Shown here: positions 10,201 through 22,830 of the stretch, in pieces
How the letters are laid out: each line of letters starts with the position of its first letter
Numbering within the stretch: position 1 is the first letter of the stretch
Source: Lithospermum erythrorhizon
Taxonomy: Eukaryota; Streptophyta; Magnoliopsida; Boraginales; Boraginaceae
Assembly: GCA_019722365.1 (NCBI GenBank)
Contig: JADFUC010000776.1
Span: 186,001 to 250,000 of the forward strand
Length of the DNA: 64,000 bases
Direction: 5' to 3'
Notes under the pieces: model-generated
Databases searched by the model: none
What the model was told of the DNA's origin: nothing
The model's input: only the letters and a program-made list of their open reading frames with translations
Translations under genes and position numbers: made by a program

Positions 10201-11233
10201 ACTTAAAATATTGTCTTTAATGATCATCACATCAACAAATTTTATGATCTTAATTGAAAAACACACATAAACTTAATTTGAATAAAAATTATGATATTAA
10301 TAATAATAAAATGAGTTGTAAATACGTTTTATTTGTACTTATATGAACGTTTGATTATTTAAACTAAAGTATTATATGACATTGTAGAAACGAGACAAAT
10401 GTGATGACATGCGGATCTTGTGCATGCAGAGACACAAGTAAATTAATAGGAATTACTTTCTAAGATTTGTATTTAATAATAATAAAAATGTTTATGATGA
10501 CAAAAGTCAAAAGATAACGAAAAATTATCATTGAAATTCTTAATAATCGAGTAAAAACAAACAACATTTTTATTTTTAATAATAAATTAATTTGAATTTT
10601 GAAACGAAGACAATAACAAAGATGAAATACTATAGAATGATAAGTTCAATTTTCTAAGGCAAATGTAAACTGATAACAGTGGTGTTATTATTCTAGAACC
10701 CATATAATGCACCACACATAATCTTTTCAGCAAAAAAAGTATAAATTCTTTACTTCAGTTTCAGAAAGCTCACATGAAGCATCATTAACACTACAATCTG
10801 AGATAGATGATCCCTACTTAGGATGACAAAATGAACTAATGTATGTACAAGCTTTATAAATTTTACATGCATTTCCCACTTTTCTCATTGAAGCAAATTT
10901 TCAATAAATTTCATCTTCAAGTCCAGAAATGTGCCGTTCTGAAACCTCTGTGAAATACAGTAATGTGCAACACCAATTATCGACATTCAACAACTTTCGA
11001 GCCTTAGGGGTGTAACGTTATAAAGTATTTATCCTAAGTGCTAACCTAACGATGACTAAAGGCATTGATATTTGTAGGGTATAAATCACATCTTATCTGA
11101 TGATCTCTCAAGCGTAGGTCTGAGGTTCTTATCGGTTCAACTCATCTAAAACTATTCTCTTCATCTTCAACATGATCTCATAAAGAACTATCAGCAAATC
11201 CGTTGAAACTCACATGCTTTTAAACTTCAGCAA
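10201..11233. other. Spacer and kinase 3' flank, no gene seen
   Basis: AT-rich, with the probable 3' UTR of the minus-strand kinase at its right end. No other feature recognised. Confidence 0.4.
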
Positions 11234-13716
11234 TCAACATATCTTTATCAATTTGGGAGAAAATTTCCCAAGTAGACGACCACCATCTCCACTTCTTATA
11301 TTCAAGAACCTCCTCTTGCCTCTTGTTTCAGTTTCAACAGATTGTGTGACATTCAAGGGAGGTTCAGGGTTACACGCCCCTCTTGTTACTTCGACTAGTT
11401 GATTCACCATTTCCAGAACTTCACTCATTTTCGGACGTGACTTAGGATTCCTGGACAAACATCGATTTGCTATCAGTGAGAGCTTGTGAGCTGATCTTAT
11501 GATTTTCTTTCTATCAAGTCTTGGATCTAAAATCTGCTGAAACTTCTTAGCATCCGATAAGTATGGTTTTACCCATTCTAAAGCTTTGCTCAACGCAGGC
11601 GGTTTCGATCTACTGGACGTCTACCTGTGATGAGTTCATAAAGGAAGACCCCATAGCTCCAGACATCGCTCTTGGAAGTCAGATGTCCAGTTTGCATGTA
11701 TTCTGGAGCTGTGTATCCGGTAGTTCCTACAACCTGAGACGATAACAATCAGTTTTTTCAGAGCTAAATGCAGCATACCCATCAAACAGGCATTTTCTTA
11801 GCAAAACTCTAACTTAGGCATAAGTTATGGCTAATAGTTTCACTTGAAACTGCAATGTTTCATCAAAGATGGTGTTCATAGAACCAGGTTACAGTGTTAG
11901 ATCATTAGTCAGAACACAAGTGGAGGCCCATGGCAGTAACCGGTCAACAATTAATTAATAATATGGTTCAAGAGGCTTGAAGTTGATCAAAATCGTTAAG
12001 AAGTTGCAATGAGAACAAGACTTCTAAAATGGTACAGCTACTAAATAAATCAAATCTAGCTACTGAAAATACTATATGTACTATATGTACTACTCCCTAC
12101 ATCCCTAAAAGATTGTCAAGTTTGCCTTTTCATGATCAAAGATTAATAAACTTTACAATCTTGATTGACATTCAAAATTTTGATTTGAATCAAAATTATC
12201 AAGTTAATAGTAAAGTATGTTGAAAATACTACATATTGTATTTTTTCCAAATAAATATATAACACATTAAAAGTTATTTGAGTTCAAAATTGGAAAAACT
12301 CAACTATTAAAATTCAAAATGTGACAATTAGGGATGGAGGGAGTACTAAATATCTTAGGTGATGGGATATTAGTGCTTACTGCTGTTGATACATGTGTGA
12401 GCCCTTCTTGAGGTCCCAATTTAGCTAAACCAAAATCTGAAAGCCTTCCATTCCACTGCTCATCGAGGAGGATATTTGAAGATTTCAAATCCCTGAAGAT
12501 TATCTAGAGCAGTAAAGCACGTTAATGTCGAGCCTTCAGAATATAGCAGATTTAAGTTTAAACCTCATGGCATCCAACCATTGATGAGTCACATGTTGGA
12601 ACACATACTTTTTTTGAAGGGAGGGGGAGGGTAGGAGGTCTGGTTCTTTCAGGAGTCATCTTTATTTTTGTTTACAAGATACATATATAGTAATGATCCA
12701 TTATGCATCTTAATAGAAACCTTTGAAACACCAAAACCTGACTGATTTGAGAATTGAAACTTAGTATATCATGCCTAAAACAAGAATCCAGGAAGAACAT
12801 AAACATAAGCATTACACCCAAGATGCATACTCTCGACTGGCCAAATTATGAAAACATAAGTAGAAATAGCACCTGAAATTCCATCTCTTCATGCAGATAG
12901 GTTAAGCCACGAGCAGCATCTTGGGCTATTTTCAGCCTTGTATCCCAGGAGAATGTTGATTCTGACCTAGCAGACAAATGGTCTTCCACACTTCTATTAG
13001 GCATGTATTCATATACCAGAAGCCTCTGGATGCCTCTTTCACCATCCTCGGCACAGTACCCAACTAATTTGACAAGATTGGAGTGTTCAACTATCCCGAG
13101 TACATTAACTTCAGTCACCCATTCTTTGTGACCCTGTTAGAGTACATGTATCATACATTATATAGAAGCATCCCCAAATAAGAATCCAGTATCACAGAGA
13201 ATTATGGATACCGGCAAATAGGAAACTGCATTTAGTTGTTCCCTACTCTCGATAAAGAGATCATAACATACAGCATAGAAAAAGTCGCTCCACTGTAGTC
13301 AATTTAGGAAACAAAAAAGTGCAACAGAATTTCACCTGTTGTCCTCTTCTATTAAGTTGTTTTACTGCCACATCAATCTTTATTGATGAATTATCTGGAC
13401 TTTTGATGACTCCTTTATAGACACAGCCAAACCCGCCCTCTCCAAGTTTGGCAGAGCGACTAAAGTTCTTTGTCGCAGCTTTCAGTTCAGAAAATGTAAA
13501 TGCTCGTAGATTGCCAGCCCTCTCGAAATGAGCTGGAAATTGGTTCCTTCCTCTGGAATCCGAGCTGGTCTCTGATGCACTATGGGAAATCATTTCTGGT
13601 CCAGACTGCTTCAACTCCTGGTCTGTGAATGCAGAAAAGGAGCTATAGCCTGAATTTAACCTCATGGTTTTATGCTCATCTTTCCTTTGACCACGACGGA
13701 ATTGGAAACACTTCAT
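11234..13716 (-). CDS. PCRK1/PCRK2-like receptor-like cytoplasmic kinase (RLCK VII), frame broken in the last exon
   Basis: Exons on the minus strand: 13336-13716, 12873-13133, 12381-12503 and 11234-11733. The first three joints are phase 0 with GT-AG borders. RLCK VII Ser/Thr kinases act at the plasma membrane below immune receptors, and Arabidopsis PCRK1/2 act in pattern-triggered immunity. Seen: MKCF N-terminus (possible acylation Cys), P-loop [17 protein letters not shown] lysine, catalytic loop [10 protein letters not shown] (Phe where HRD kinases have His), DFG in [11 protein letters not shown], and [21 protein letters not shown]. In exon 4, after VDRNR, where the family reads RP(K/R)GEQKLLEW, the frame meets a stop. 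The remaining C-lobe ([30 protein letters not shown]) continues in another frame. Exon 4 is 500 nt, about 4 nt short of an intact exon. This could be a recent pseudogene or an assembly error. Confidence 0.85.
12093..12343 (+). mobile_element. Stowaway MITE inside a kinase intron
   Basis: 251 bp with terminal inverted repeats: left CTCCCTACATCCCTAAAAG, right complement CTCCCTCCATCCCTAATTG. TA flanks lie at 12091-12092 and 12344-12345. It sits in the intron between kinase exons 3 and 4, 38 bp from exon 3. Confidence 0.85.
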
Positions 13717-13720
13717 AGCC
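13717..13720 (-). other. Predicted 5'-UTR intron acceptor of the kinase
   Basis: On the minus strand the sequence just before the kinase ATG reads TTTTTTAG|GCT-ATG. This is a good acceptor three bases before the start, implying a 5'-UTR intron whose first exon lies further right. The donor was not located. Confidence 0.5.
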
Positions 13721-14990
13721 TAAAAAATTACAGTAACATCACTCAAGATAGGAACTGTAGAAATGCTATTTAATTCGTTAAGTTAATCAGGCACATAAAA
13801 AATCTAATAATTGAATGAACATTGACGATTTGAACTTATGAGTATCAATGTACAAATCAGATAACAGCCAATCCAAGGAAATCAATGATCACATAGTAAA
13901 AATTACAGAGCAATATAAACTAATAAGTTCCGAGAAGGTAGGCTAAATGACACTTCCATCCAGAAGAGCTGCATATATCATATAATCTAACCATCAACTT
14001 ACTCACATAGAAAAAATGGCAAAGAAACTACACAAAAGATGCACAGCTAAACAACTAGTGATATAAGCAGTTCCCAATTGTAGGATAGGAACATAACTAT
14101 CTCCAAAATTTCGTTACTTACACATCCTACCTAAGTAAACTTAACAAATAAAGAGCAGAAAAAAAAACCCAGTTTGGTGGAGAAATAAGTATGAATCATC
14201 ATGAATATCATCAACATGCCCCAATGCCTTAGAAGAGGCTCCCGTAGGGGGTCGACAGGAAGTCTGTTTCCAAGTTGACCCGAGAGAAAACACTATAAAC
14301 TACTTCACTAAAAATAAGACAACTGGCCAAAACAGGCCAAAAGGTTCAGATCAAACACCTCAAGAATTTAATCTAAGCCAACTGCATTCACTTCAAATCT
14401 CTTAAGCAATTCATAATTAAATATCCTTACATAAGTAAAAATCCAATCTTTTTACACTAAAAATGACTAATTAGTCAGACATTTCCAAACAACAGACAAA
14501 GACAGTGTATATGGTAATAAGATCAAGAGTTGTTATGTACCCGCACCGGCATAATCTGGTAAAGGCACCAACAGATTGGAACAAAAATCCTAGTTCGAGT
14601 CTTGACAGTCGCAGTATAGTAGCTTCTCTTAAAGTGATTTGTTTGTGGGCAACTTCTTTTAGACCCGAAAATCAATAATAAGACGAATCTTAGACCAAAG
14701 TTTAGGACTTTCTTAACAGACCATTCAAATCAAGAATGCAACTAAGGGTATATTCCCTGCAGGAAACAGTATACTCAGCAGTTGAACATGAGTTAGTAGG
14801 AAAAGGGTATATTCTTGAGAGCAAAATATGATTTTAAACTCTTGTTTTGAGATAGAGCTGGGGTGGGTGGGTAGCTGCACTGAGGAACCAGATGGCATAA
14901 GGGAAGGGTCGTCACGGAGCAGCTCTGGCAGGAATATTTTTAGTAAAGTAATGATTTTGTAATGAAACTTCACTGCTTCTACTGACTTGA
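13721..14990. other. Kinase 5' UTR intron and promoter region
   Basis: No independent gene. The minus-strand open frame at 14725-14973 has no recognisable domain and probably lies in promoter or untranslated sequence. Confidence 0.4.
14235..14325 (+). repeat. Dispersed repeat, copy 1 (SINE-like wording)
   Basis: Contains 'tctgtttccaagttgaccc' then 'acactataaactacttcac'. A matching string occurs in the same order at 60693-60813 inside a chloroplast RNP gene intron. The 'gtaggggg' and 'agggtaaggg' wording resembles tails of some plant SINEs, but promoter boxes A and B were not identified. Confidence 0.45.
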
Positions 14991-17900
14991 AAATAGGGAG
15001 GCCAAAATAGTTATTTATTTGGCTTGACTATTTGTTGGGTGTGTGCAACTTAACTCAGAATTCGCCACCTAAAATTTCGAAAAATAAATTTTTATAATTA
15101 AAACAAATATAATTTAATTATAAAAATTAATTGTTAAACTCCTAAATTAATATATATTTTTTATTTATATAATATAATTTTTTTATTTCACTGACTGCGC
15201 AAGTGAAGAGAATAAAAAGAGTCATGTTCTTGAGTGCATGGCATGTGTTGAAGACATAGATCTTTCTTACAGGTGTGAATGAAGACTTCAGAAAAAGTGG
15301 CTTTTTGTGGAATTTAGAATTAATGTCTTTGTGTAATCAACTGATTGAAAAGTGTTTGGTCAAAGGTGGCATGATTGATTAGTTGAGGATATTCACCGTA
15401 TTTTTTTCGATAGGAAAGCGTCCAGCTTGTCGATAATTCTTTCGCGTTAAATTATTTTATTACCAGCGTTATTAAATATCTTTATTATATTTTACGCTCG
15501 TAGTAGAGGATATCTCAGATTTATTTTTTCTTGGCGTCTAATAATTTATTTTACCTTTCTGTCTGATTACGTATTATTATTTTGTAAAAAGAATTAATAA
15601 TTTGATATCGAATAAAATAAACCTAGTTTTTATTTATAGATGATGAAAAAAAATACAAATATATATTTTTAGTTTATTTGATAAAATTATCATTCAAAAA
15701 TCAATTTAAAATAGAAGATAAATAAAAAAAGAAAAAGCAATAATAAAGCAACATGTCATTTGCAGCCTACTCTCTATTAGAGCAACATCTTGCAGCTTTT
15801 GTACTTTTTCATAATAAATCTAGATATATCCAATAAATTCTCAGAAATTGACTTGTACATCTTTACGATAGTTTACATTGAATGATTTAGTTGAAGCGTC
15901 ACGATATTACTTATTGGAGGTAGTCTAACAATTAGGTATGTAAAGAAGGGTGGTGAACTAAAAAGGTTCAATATGATTAGACTCGAAAGTTAGATTAATA
16001 ATAGGATTAACACAATGCGATTCGAAAGCATGTTTTGGTATAGTGTCAATCAAGTCAAACTTAGTTTTAACCTTACTACTTTCGAGTTAAGAACACGATT
16101 CAATGTGTATTGTAAACCCTTGTCGCTGTCATTAACGTATATAAAGAAATGCGAATAAGGGGTTTTGTTTAAAACAACACTATTAATTATTAAATTACCA
16201 TTATCTAAAATCTAAAAGTTAGTCGAAAATATTATCTTTTTAATTAATAATTTCACTTCTTAATTGACCTTTCCATAAAGTTCTAATAAAGTGCTTTACT
16301 ATTAAATAATAATATATTTTATGTAAATCTATTGTTATTATTATTGTTATAATAGGTGTTATTTAAATAATCCTTATGATTTATTAGTAGAGTTATTATT
16401 TAGTATTTATTATTATGTACAACTATTGGTATTATTATTATAATATGTATTAGTTAAATAATGTATGCTTGGTGTAAATTATTATTATTATTGTTGTTGT
16501 TGTTAAAGACTTGTGTGTGTATTATTGTTATTCAAATCCTAATTATTAATGTCACGCCGTGGATATGATTCTGAATGTCGCTGCATTCGTGGATATTTAG
16601 CCTGATTCACCGGTAACAAATTAATATGTAGCATATTTTTATATATGCTTTGAAATAGAATGTGTTATTATTATTATTATTAATTATCCGCTTTGAATCA
16701 TAATAGATGTTAACTACTAATAATTTTAGTTTCGGAGTTAACAAATAATGATAAAATTAAATATCACAGTATTAGGATTAAAATAAATTATTCATGGCTA
16801 CATGTACAAAATTGAAGCCTTGTGAATATCCCCAAAACTTTTGATAAAATCATGCGTAAAATTTTTTCATTCTCTTCCAACTTTATGTAGTATGAAATCG
16901 TAAAGTAAAGCATTCTGATGAAATACGAATCATTTCTTTTCTTTTCTTAATATGTGGTAGTCGAGAGGTTTAAGCGTATTTAATATGATTAATAATAATA
17001 AATGTAAAAAAAAGCGCTTTCTTTTTCTTGGATTGGAGGAAAAGGGTAGAGATGTTCAATTGAAGATCTTCATCTTTTTGAAAGCCAATTATCTCCCCAT
17101 TAAATCAGTATAAATTGTATTTGATTGATTATTATTGGAATGATGTAATTTTGGATATTAATATTTATATTCTTAATGTTTTCTTTAAAAATATTATTAA
17201 ATACACGATTGACATATATTATTTAAGTTTATAAAAATTTATTATTTTTGTTGAATATGTATTAATAATAATATATATTAATAATTTAAGTAATATTACT
17301 AATAAAATTATACTTGAAATAAAATGTACTAGAAAACAAAACAAATATTATCCACAAAAAGTAACCGATTGTGCTATAAAATTGATACTAATGATCTCTT
17401 TTAAAAATATTTAATCATCGTATTTTATCGTAATTTTTCATCTTATATTTAAAAAGAGTTATTAAATTGTTCAAAGTATCATTTAAAAATAAAAATATTA
17501 ATTAAAAAAATTTGAAGGAGTGTAAGTTGTTATCTGATTTTAGACAATTTCAAAATTAAACGTATAAAATGTATTGAATATTTAAGAAATCGATTCACAT
17601 ACATGCCGTGCATATCACTTGATAAGTATTAAAATTATAAATGTATATATTAATTTTTTTAATACAAATGTTCTTCTCTAGCTCAAGTTGAGTAATCACC
17701 ATTTTTTTTTTGGTCAAATTCGGTCAAGTGTACTCAAATGTTTGTTTAAGATCCGGTCAAATCAACATGTGTATAAAAACGAATCAGGTCAGAATCCAAC
17801 AAAGTTCAATCAAGTTTGATTCTCTGTACATGCCTAAATACAATCAAGGGTAAAAAGCACTAGCGTTCATTATCATTAGCGCTTCTTGACTGCATTATCG

Positions 17901-20900
17901 TTAGGTTTGTTTATATTACTTGCATCACTTGGCTTTAATAAAATTTCAAAATTCATCTTAACTTTTTGATTATTTTTTGTCATTCTAAATCATATTTGGC
18001 CATTTGGTCATATTTTTAGTCGTCTATTGACTTCCAAATCGATAATGTGCTCAATCTTTTCCTTGATAAGTTTCTCAACATCCATTTGATTTGAGATTTG
18101 CCAATGTGACTATCCTATTTGGAACATATCTATCTACCCAATTCATACATCCATGACCTCCATGAAACTACAATAACAATAATAATGGCAGAATATCATG
18201 TTTCAATTCATAAACTCAATCAGCTGTTGAAACAAATATCAACAAACCCGGGGTATGGGACAAGCAAAGAATAGCCTTTTTGGGTTTCCTTAGTGGTGGG
18301 CAGTTGTATGATTTTTTAATATTTACATAAGACAACTCTTTTCTTCATTACCATTGTCCATTTGATATGACAGGAAGCAATTAGGAAGGTTTGGGAAAAT
18401 TGTGAATCGAGGGCCTTTAAAATAAAATGACTTAATAAAAAGTGTAGAAAATTAGGATAGCCAAGTTGTGTAAATAATATTTTTTGGCAATACTTATTAT
18501 AAACGGTCAACATAACGGTCAAATAAAATAGTAGAATGGGTTGAATGGGCAAGAATCGTTGTAGGAGTAGGTAGAGCGGAAAATGGGCGGAACAACGATA
18601 GGCGTTAGTACTTTTTGCAACCTTCTTCCTCCTTTCCCCTTACCTCGCCACAACAAACAAGTGACTAAAACAATAACATGTTACCTATTCTTTTCATTAA
18701 ATTTGATTCCATAGATCAAATTTTACGTTTGGAGTACTTCATTTGGAGAAACAAACTTTGTATTTGCATACAAAAACAAATTCATTTGACTTTCAAATGA
18801 TCCTCCAATACAACAAGTAACATGTTTATTCATCATAACGTCACAATCGACTCAAGCTCATTCAACGTAGTGCCCCTCAACTCCTCAAGACATACTAATA
18901 CATATCTGTACTTATTATCAGTGTTCTCATAATGCATCTACTTGCACTCACAACATAGTGCTAGCAATCACTACTGCACCTACAATCAATTATGCTCTCA
19001 ATCTCACATACACACTCATGTTTACATCCATTTCACACTCTATATATAATACAAATTACATATGATGCATTATGCTACAAATTTACACTCCACAAATTTG
19101 GTCAATATATATTCAAAGGTTATAATTGCAAGAAATTTCTTTTTCACCCCTATGAATATTTGCTTAGTACCAAACAAGCTAAGATACTTCAGTAGTAATT
19201 AGAGGATTATCAAAATAATGAACTCTGTGTTACAACTCTCCAATCTTTTGTATTCTTCATTACCTTATAATAACTCTTTTATAAAACTACTGCATCAAGG
19301 GCATCAACTATAATATTATCTCCCACAAATTTACAAATTACTCAGTTGCTTTCATTGTTTACTCATCATCAAAATATATGTAATATGCTATATGATCTTA
19401 GCCTTGATGTCACACATGACACATGATTCTGATCTTCTTCTCCAATAGTCATTCTCATTCACAAATCAAAAGAAACTTGATCTTGTTATTATTATTACTG
19501 CATTATATCACTTCTCTTTTCCCCTTCATGTTTACATAGCAAACATGGCTCATGCATGTATCTGTGAGGGGAGTCATCACAGTTGGCAGATAAAAGTAAT
19601 TAATATGCCAGGTATATATGTTTGAACAATGACAAGAAAAAATTCAAAATAATTCATACGTCAAATATGAAAATGGCTCGAGTCTAATCAAGATCGAATC
19701 ATAAATGGGCAATGGGCAAAAATAATAATCTTGTGAATTCAGGAGAGAATGAAGGAGACCCCATATCATATCATCATCAGGAATCTTGATGCTTGAGGTG
19801 TAACTTACAGTGCTTGCCCACTTCTTTACAGGCACCCATTCCCTCTCATGTGCTATTCATTATTAGTTTTGGAAGACATATATTGGGCCTCTCTTACTCT
19901 TATACCATTTCTTTTCTACTATTAAAACGGTTTCGAATTGTTACTAATGTTTTCTCTAAATTGTAGATTATTATTGTTCCAAAATATCAGTGCATGTTGG
20001 TGGCCAACCAACCAGGAACCAGCTATGGGCGATTATGCAGGAAAGAGTTCATGTATAAACAGGGGTTTGTTTAAATTTCTGACTTTGACTTCTTTAATAA
20101 CCGTTTTTATAGGTAAGATCGCCAGCTTCAACCAGAATGATCACATTACATATTTATACATCAACAAATCAAATTAGCTAAACCAAATCAAGTATTATTT
20201 CACTAAATACGATATACTCATAAATACTACACCTCCATTAAACTATATGTTAAATCATCTCCTCCGTTAAGCCATAAACATACTCAATCTGCCTCTACAT
20301 CCATTTAATATTGATTCCATAACTTACATCTTCTAATCGGTGGATTTATTAGTTGTCTTCTCACAATATCATAACGTCAAGCGGTTCTCTCTCAATTACT
20401 CCTCAATCGAAAATACCTACTTTCTCCCAAATCACTTCATTTCTTCTTTTATCTTTGCAGTAACTCCTAACAAACATCTCAACATATTTATACACCAACA
20501 ATAAATTACAATTGGTTTTTGTTTTTTAATATCATTATCCAAGCTTCTACGCGTAATATATACATGCGTCTCCATCAGTACTTCTTAGGGAACATACATT
20601 CAAATGATTGCATTGTGACATGTAACTATGTAAGAGTCCAGATAATATTTCCAATACAAACCAGCCACCCTGTTGTTGATGGGGATGCATTCATGAACCA
20701 ATGTGCTGGTTTTTCTTAGCTTCCAGTTGGGTTTCTGAGACACACATCACATCAAGAAATGAACTCATCAAGAGTTTGAAAATATATATACATACATATA
20801 ACAACATAATATAGGAAACTTAGCTGTAAATTGACTATTGTTCTATCTAGCTCTATGGTTATTACTTCCCCCAGCTCATATATAGTTATGAAGAAAACAA

Positions 20901-21050
20901 TGTTTGAGCTCAAAAGAAACAAAACCTTGTGCCAAATGTGCTGGTAACCTGTGTTCTCGTGGAACTCTAATGATCTATCTCCAAGGATATTATAGATGCA
21001 TGAGATAATGCGTCCCATTTCTTTAGAATCTTATTGAAAGCGTGATGGGT
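14991..21050. other. 6 kb AT-rich gene desert
   Basis: No gene I can support on either strand. Notable composition: runs of TTA/TAT triplets near 16320-16700. A short minus-strand frame near 18020-18085 and a plus-strand 30-codon ATG frame at 18186 have no recognisable domains. Degenerate transposon remains are likely. Confidence 0.4.
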
Positions 21051-22830
21051 AAAATCCGGAGCTCAGGCACTTAGAGTCGGTGCAGGTCGGGATAGTGTCG
21101 GTTTTTTACTAGCCGAATAGTTCCAAGTGGGCCTTAGATGGGTCAGTTTGGTATTGACGGTATAAGTCGAATTTGGAGCAAATTTTTATAAGAAAATCAA
21201 AATATAAAAATAAAATAGGATGACCAGTCTCAAAGTTTATTATAGTTGAAACTTTTAAGTACGGTTTAAGCGTCGAGTCATTTAATATATTAAGCGATAA
21301 AAAATAATAGTAAAAATAAAAACTATACGACTCACATTTATTAAATACGTTATTAGATTCAAACACCCCTCACTCACATGACAATGACCCGTTTAAATCT
21401 AGCACCTTTGCCCCAATCTGATAAACGATCAGCTTTGACTTCGAAATCGCCCCACTCCTCTCTTTTCGATCGACTGACACCCCCTGCATTTCTTTGGCAA
21501 TGACCAGCAGCACTTGCCTTACTCTGATCAACGAACACGCCGCCCCCCAGGTGTGATCCTGAAAGCAAGCCCGCCTCCTCTGATTGATTAAGGTTAGATT
21601 CAGCACATCACTTTTGCTCGTTTGGCTCGAATTTCTTTACTATTTGTTGTTCCCGATCCACGCTTTCACTTAGATAATTGGTATTATGGTAAATGAAACT
21701 GTAATTGGTTTATTGTGTATGAATTTCGAATAATGTTGATAAGGAAAAAAAGAAAATTCATTGTTTGTGGTAATTGAACAATTCCAATTCTGTGAAATAT
21801 AAGTTATAGTAGTTTTTTTATTGCTTAATTTACATGTGTACTACCTTCTTGGCTTGTTAATTGTGTAAAGTAAATGATAATTTAGAAGAGATTCGATCTT
21901 TATTAATTTAAAAGTTTAATCGTGTTTATTTGAATTTAAATCGATGATTTAAGAGATTAAATGCAAGTTTAAGATTTATATTAAGTCTTAATGTTCAACT
22001 TGGGCGTTTTTACCAAAATAAATAGTAATGATAAGTAAAAATGATGATATTTTAAAATCATGATGACACTACAAAATAAATTTATACGTGGGTAATTATT
22101 TTATTTAAAATCATGATGAGTTTCAAATATAAAAATGAATAACCCAATTATTACTTTAATTATTTGAGGTTGTTAAAGTAATAGATTATTACTTTTCGTT
22201 TACAGGCTCATACGTGATGTTATTTAAATAGTGTCAACTCTTTAAAGTAGAGGACAAATCAAGATAATAACATAAAGTCAGCACTAATAGATGATATAAC
22301 TACAAGTTGGGGTTTGAAATTGGACATTTGATTATGATTTAAGTTATAATTTAACTAATTAACTGTCAGTCCAGGAAATTTTAGTACTTCGTATTGAAAT
22401 TATTTTTTCAAAGATTACATAAAATGTGGTGCATAAGTGTTAAGGTTATTTGAATATGATAAAATGAGTGGGGATTATTGTAATCTCTTAACTATAAAGG
22501 GGGGGTGAGTTTGTATGTTGATGAGTTTATTAGAGATTGTGTTCGTTTGTCTCTGAATATCTGAGTTTGAGTTTGATTTGATATGTATGTTTACTTGATA
22601 TATGTTAAAATTTGGAACTTTTACTTGTTGAATGACAAGCGAAAAATAAGATGTGATTATTGATTGTTGATTATTGATTATTGAATGTGATTATTGATTT
22701 TTATTGAATTAGTAGTAGATTATTAGTTTGAGATTAGATTGTTGATTTATTTATTGATTGTTTATTGATAAAATATTTCTAATTTGATTGTACAAATGAG
22801 TACGTGGTGATAATAATAAAAGGGAAGGAG
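21051..22830. other. Degenerate repeat spacer left of the CACTA remains
   Basis: GC-richer patches near 21050-21130 and 21380-21600 stand out from AT-rich surroundings and carry GTCGGT words like those in the transposon to the right. No intact frame and no left terminus CACTACTAGAAA were found. Confidence 0.35.

Noticed and set aside
18186..18278. 30-codon ATG frame with a plausible composition
   Set aside because: It is too short, has no recognisable family, and lies in a transposon-rich desert.
22070..22085. CACTACAAAATAAA as the left CACTA terminus
   Set aside because: It diverges from the right terminus (CACTACTAGAAAAC) after six bases, and the flanking triplets do not match.
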